A stretch of DNA of 8,560 nt, from the NCBI GenBank assembly GCA_910587495.1, contig CAJUMT010000148.1, forward strand, positions 1 through 8,560, read 5' to 3'. This DNA comes from an uncultured Lachnospiraceae bacterium (GTDB lineage: Bacteria; Bacillota_A; Clostridia; Lachnospirales; Lachnospiraceae). Each line of letters starts with the position of its first letter. The first letter of the stretch is position 1. Shown here piece by piece: positions 6,148-8,560 of this stretch. The translations under genes were made by a program, and so were the position numbers. The notes under the pieces were generated by a model. It did no database searches. It saw only the letters and a program-made list of their open reading frames with translations, and was not told where the DNA came from.

Positions 6148-6178
6148 CGAAAATCTAAGTAAGGAGGATTTTTGAATT

Positions 6179-6718
6179 ATGTCCCGTATCGGAAAATTAC
6201 CAGTAGCCATTCCCGCAGGTGTGACTGTGGATGTGGCTGAGGGCAACAAAGTGACCGTAAAAGGTCCGAAGGGTACACTTGAAAGAGTACTCCCGTCAGA
6301 GATGACGATCAAAGTTGAAGACGGTCATGTGGTAGTCACAAGGCCAAACGATTTAAAGAAAATGAAATCTTTACACGGTTTGACAAGAACCCTGATTTCC
6401 AACATGGTTACAGGCGTACACACCGGTTATGAGAAAGTGCTGGAAGTAAACGGCGTCGGTTACCGCTGTTCCAAATCCGGTAAAAAACTGACTTTGAACC
6501 TGGGATATTCCCATCCGGTTGAGATGACAGACCCAGAAGGCTTAGAAGCAGTCGTAGACGGCAATAAGATCACTGTAAAAGGAATCGATAAAGAGAAGGT
6601 CGGACAGTATGCGGCAGAGATCCGTGATAAGAGAAGACCAGAGCCGTATAAGGGCAAGGGTATCAAGTATGAGACTGAGGTCATCAGACGTAAAGTTGGT
6701 AAGACCGGTAAGAAATAA
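6179..6718 (+). CDS. rplF: 50S ribosomal protein L6
   Basis: L6 binds 23S rRNA near the sarcin-ricin loop and the factor-binding site through two similar domains. The 179-residue product starts MSRIGKLPVAIPAGV. The N-terminal domain covers about residues 1–82 and the C-terminal domain the remainder, with the family signature PEPYKGKGIKYETEVIRRK (about 155–173) and a basic tail. Length and sequence are normal. The SD AAGGAGGA (6161–6168) is 10 nt upstream of the ATG. The start is preceded by the hairpin at 6126–6147, so translation here is less obviously coupled to rpsH than in neighbouring junctions. Confidence 0.98.
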   Translation: MSRIGKLPVAIPAGVTVDVAEGNKVTVKGPKGTLERVLPSEMTIKVEDGHVVVTRPNDLKKMKSLHGLTRTLISNMVTGVHTGYEKVLEVNGVGYRCSKSGKKLTLNLGYSHPVEMTDPEGLEAVVDGNKITVKGIDKEKVGQYAAEIRDKRRPEPYKGKGIKYETEVIRRKVGKTGKK

Positions 6719-6735
6719 TTAAGGAGAGTGTAAAG

Positions 6736-7104
6736 ATGATTAAGAAGAAATCAAGAAGTGAAGTCCGTGCGAAAAAGCACTACAGACTGCGCAATCATAT
6801 CAGCGGAACCGCACAGAAGCCGCGTCTGGCAGTGTTCAGAAGCAATAATCATATGTATGCTCAGATTATTGACGACACCGTGGGAAATACCCTGGTATCC
6901 GCCTCTACCCTTCAGAAAGAAGTGAAGGCAGAACTTGAGAAGACCAACAACGTCGATGCGGCAGCATATTTAGGCAAGGTGATCGCGGCAAGAGCGCTGG
7001 AAAAGGGAATCAAACAGGTTGTATTTGACCGTGGCGGGTTCATCTACCAGGGGAAAGTCGCAGCACTTGCAGAAGCAGCCCGTGAAGCTGGACTGGAATT
7101 TTAG
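6736..7104 (+). CDS. rplR: 50S ribosomal protein L18
   Basis: L18 binds 5S rRNA and, with L5, attaches it to the large subunit. The 122-residue product has a basic N-terminal arm (MIKKKSRSEVRAKKHYRLR), the core PRLAVFRSNNHMYAQIIDD (29–47), and the C-terminal signature FDRGGFIYQGKVAALAEAAREAGL (about residues 97–120). The SD AAGGAGAG (6721–6728) lies 7 nt before the ATG. The spacer from rplF is 17 nt. Nothing unusual is seen. Confidence 0.98.
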   Translation: MIKKKSRSEVRAKKHYRLRNHISGTAQKPRLAVFRSNNHMYAQIIDDTVGNTLVSASTLQKEVKAELEKTNNVDAAAYLGKVIAARALEKGIKQVVFDRGGFIYQGKVAALAEAAREAGLEF

Positions 7105-7122
7105 AAGAGGAGGAGACAGACA

Positions 7123-7632
7123 ATGAGACATGAGATTATTGATGCAAGTCAGTTAGAATTGACTGAAAAAGTCGTGTCAATTAAGCGTGTAAGCAAGACC
7201 GTCAAAGGCGGTCGCAACATGCGTTTCACAGCTCTGGTAGTCGTAGGCGACGGCAACGGCCATGTGGGCGCCGGTCTTGGAAAAGCCACTGAAATTCCGG
7301 AAGCAATCCGTAAGGGCAAAGAAGATGCTGTGAAGAAACTGGTAACTGTCGCACTGGATGACAATAATAGTATCCCACACGATAATTTGGGTAAATTCGG
7401 AAGTTCTTCCGTGCTGCTTAAGAAGTCCCCGGAAGGTACCGGAATCATCGCAGGCGGACCTGCCCGTGCCGTGGTAGAGCTTGCGGGTATTAAAAATATC
7501 CGTACAAAGTCCTTGGGTTCTAACAATAAACAGAACGTGGTACTGGCTACCATCGAAGGTTTGGCCAGCCTGACTTCACCAGAAGAAGTTGCCAGAAAGC
7601 GCGGCAAATCTGTTGACGAGATCATGGCGTAA
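7123..7632 (+). CDS. rpsE: 30S ribosomal protein S5
   Basis: S5 acts at the mRNA entry site and in decoding fidelity. The 169-residue product has the N-terminal double-stranded RNA-binding-like domain, with VSIKRVSKTVKGGRNMRFTA (18–37) and the signature GDGNGHVGAGLGKATEIPEA (42–61). The C-terminal domain contains GGPARAVVELAGIKNIRTKSLGS in the second half. The VSKTVKGG loop, where spectinomycin-resistance changes fall in other bacteria, looks wild type. The SD GAGGAGGAG (7107–7115) is 7 nt before the ATG. A long open frame on the opposite strand covers this gene and is considered a shadow. Confidence 0.98.
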   Translation: MRHEIIDASQLELTEKVVSIKRVSKTVKGGRNMRFTALVVVGDGNGHVGAGLGKATEIPEAIRKGKEDAVKKLVTVALDDNNSIPHDNLGKFGSSSVLLKKSPEGTGIIAGGPARAVVELAGIKNIRTKSLGSNNKQNVVLATIEGLASLTSPEEVARKRGKSVDEIMA

Positions 7633-7647
7633 GAAAGGAGAACGAAC

Positions 7648-7830
7648 ATGGCAGAGAAGTTAAAGATTACATTAGTAAAATCTCCGATCGGAGCGGTTCC
7701 GAAGCAGAAGGCTACCGTGGAGGCGCTTGGCCTCAGAAAATTAAACAAGACTGTCGAGATGCCGGATAATGAAGCCGTTCGTGGTATGATCTGGCATGTA
7801 AGACATTTAGTGAAGGTAGAAGAATTATAA
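7648..7830 (+). CDS. rpmD: 50S ribosomal protein L30
   Basis: L30 is a small large-subunit protein that is absent from some bacterial lineages. The 60-residue product has the family pattern KITLVKSPIGAVPKQKATVEALGLRKLNK with the invariant-looking LGLRK segment (about 27–31), then DNEAVRGMIWHVRHLVKVEEL. Length is normal (about 58–60). The SD GAAAGGAG (7633–7640) starts directly after the rpsE stop, 7 nt before the ATG. Its position between rpsE and rplO is canonical. Confidence 0.98.
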   Translation: MAEKLKITLVKSPIGAVPKQKATVEALGLRKLNKTVEMPDNEAVRGMIWHVRHLVKVEEL

Positions 7831-7846
7831 AAAAGGAGGTGCCATA

Positions 7847-8287
7847 ATGGACTTATCGAATTTACACTATGCTGAAGGTTCCAAAAAGAGTGACAACTTC
7901 AGAAGAGGCCGTGGACACGGTTCAGGCAATGGTAAAACTGCCGGTAAGGGCCACAAAGGTCAGAAAGCGCGTTCCGGCGCTCCGCGTCCTGGTTTTGAGG
8001 GCGGTCAGATGCCTCTGTACCGCAGAATCCCCAAGAGAGGTTTCACGAACCGCAACAGCAAGGAGATCGTCGGTATTAATATAAGCGTCCTGGAAAGATT
8101 TGACAACGACAGCGTGGTTTCTGTAGAAACTTTGATCGCTGAAGGAATCGTGAGAAATCCAAGGGACGGCGTTAAGATTCTTGGAAACGGAGAACTGACC
8201 AAGAAACTTACAGTTCAGGCTAATGCATTTTCAGCGGGCGCTGCAGCCAAAATTGAAGCTCTTGGTGGAAAAGCCGAGGTGATCTAA
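7847..8287 (+). CDS. rplO: 50S ribosomal protein L15
   Basis: L15 is a late-assembly large-subunit protein with a long, glycine-rich basic N-terminal arm that threads into 23S rRNA. The 146-residue product starts MDLSNLHYAEGSKK. The arm RGRGHGSGNGKTAGKGHKGQ spans about residues 20–39, followed by RPGFEGGQMPLYRRIPKRGF (47–66) and a globular C-terminal domain ending GGKAEVI. The SD AAAAGGAGGTG (7831–7841) is one of the strongest in the window. The stop overlaps the secY start by 1 nt. Confidence 0.98.
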   Translation: MDLSNLHYAEGSKKSDNFRRGRGHGSGNGKTAGKGHKGQKARSGAPRPGFEGGQMPLYRRIPKRGFTNRNSKEIVGINISVLERFDNDSVVSVETLIAEGIVRNPRDGVKILGNGELTKKLTVQANAFSAGAAAKIEALGGKAEVI

Positions 8288-8560
8288 TGTTTAAAACATT
8301 GCGAAACGCACTTAAAATTGAAGATATCAGAAAAAAACTGTTCTTCACATTTTTGATGCTTGTAGTCGTAAGATTTGGGTCCCAGCTTCCTATTCCAGGT
8401 GTAAACCGGAATTATTTTGCCGAATGGTTTGCTGCCCAGACCGGTGACGCATTCAATTTCTTTGATGCGTTTACCGGCGGCTCTTTTACCAGTATGTCTT
8501 TGTTTGCGCTTGGTATTACGCCGTATATCACATCTTCTATCATCATGCAGCTTCTGACAA
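8287..8560 (+). CDS. secY: Preprotein translocase channel subunit SecY (5' part, cut by window end)
   Basis: SecY forms the membrane channel that exports unfolded proteins and inserts membrane proteins, together with SecE and SecG. Only the first 91 residues are present and the frame is open at the window edge. The start MFKTLRNALKIEDIRKKLFFT leads into the first membrane segment (about 18–35), then RFGSQLPIPGVN, the plug region FNFFDAFTGGSFTSMSLFALGI (about 56–77) and the start of the second membrane segment, ITPYITSSIIMQLLT. The SD GAGGTGAT (8276–8283) lies in the rplO coding end, and the ATG overlaps the rplO stop (TAATG), so translation is probably coupled. SecY is normally the gene after rplO in spc clusters. 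Confidence 0.97.
   Translation, partial: MFKTLRNALKIEDIRKKLFFTFLMLVVVRFGSQLPIPGVNRNYFAEWFAAQTGDAFNFFDAFTGGSFTSMSLFALGITPYITSSIIMQLLT

Larger units (their letters stand above)
1..8560 (+). other. S10–spc ribosomal protein gene cluster (probable single transcription unit)
   Basis: Twenty genes lie on one strand in the canonical S10–spc order, with spacers from an 11-nt overlap to 84 nt. No intrinsic terminator with a U-tract and no credible promoter is visible, including at the 12-nt rpsQ–rplN boundary that separates the two operons in E. coli. Co-transcription from a promoter upstream of the window is therefore an inference. The cluster should begin further left with rpsJ and rplC and is expected to continue right of secY, often with adk, map and infA. 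Confidence 0.9.

Noticed and set aside
7149..7748. Open frame of 199 codons on the minus strand opposite rpsE and rpmD
   Set aside because: It spans two genuine genes in antisense and has a low-complexity Ser/Thr/Pro-rich translation, as expected of a shadow frame. No independent gene context is visible.
7869..8084. 71-codon open frame on the plus strand inside rplO in another frame
   Set aside because: It is fully embedded in rplO, has no SD of its own and has a composition expected from the glycine- and arginine-rich L15 arm read out of frame.
1..8560. Search for a defence system, mobile element, CRISPR array, riboswitch or other undescribed system
   Set aside because: Every part of the window longer than 84 nt is occupied by a recognised ribosomal protein gene or secY in canonical order. 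I saw no regularly spaced repeats, transposase, integrase or structured leader.

Overview
The window is one continuous, plus-strand stretch of the bacterial S10–spc ribosomal protein cluster. It runs from complete rplD (L4) at the left edge to the first 91 codons of secY at the right edge. All 19 complete genes are recognisable ribosomal proteins in the canonical order: rplD-rplW-rplB-rpsS-rplV-rpsC-rplP-rpmC-rpsQ (distal S10 operon), then rplN-rplX-rplE-rpsN-rpsH-rplF-rplR-rpsE-rpmD-rplO-secY (spc operon). I see no mobile element, CRISPR array, tRNA or rRNA, accessory gene, pseudogene or frameshift.

The organism is most likely a Firmicute of the Clostridia, probably a Lachnospiraceae (Clostridium cluster XIVa) member. 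The reasons are strong AGGAGG Shine-Dalgarno (SD) sites, moderate base composition, a short zinc-ribbon S14 of 61 residues, an L22 with an N-terminal extension, and L29, S17 and L4 sequences resembling those I remember from that family. The genus cannot be fixed from sequence reading alone.

The layout is very compact. rplD/rplW, rpsC/rplP and rplO/secY overlap by 1 nt, and rplP/rpmC by 11 nt. Most other spacers are 11–40 nt and hold little beyond an SD. In four places the stop codon lies inside the next gene's SD. The S10/spc boundary (rpsQ–rplN, 12 nt) shows no terminator and has no room for a promoter, so the whole region is probably one transcription unit. Only two spacers are notably longer: rplW–rplB (65 nt, weak inverted repeat) and rpsH–rplF (84 nt, a perfect 9-bp hairpin without a U-tract). 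No gene-free stretch exceeds 300 bases.

Together the genes supply large-subunit proteins (L4, L23, L2, L22, L16, L29, L14, L24, L5, L6, L18, L30, L15), small-subunit proteins (S19, S3, S17, S14, S8, S5) and the SecY translocon channel that docks on the ribosome exit tunnel. This is core housekeeping DNA and I found no evidence for an undescribed system. The items most worth a second look are modest: a roughly 9-residue insertion in the C-terminal part of L4, the rpsH–rplF hairpin, and the clustering of all non-ATG starts in five consecutive genes around the S10/spc junction.
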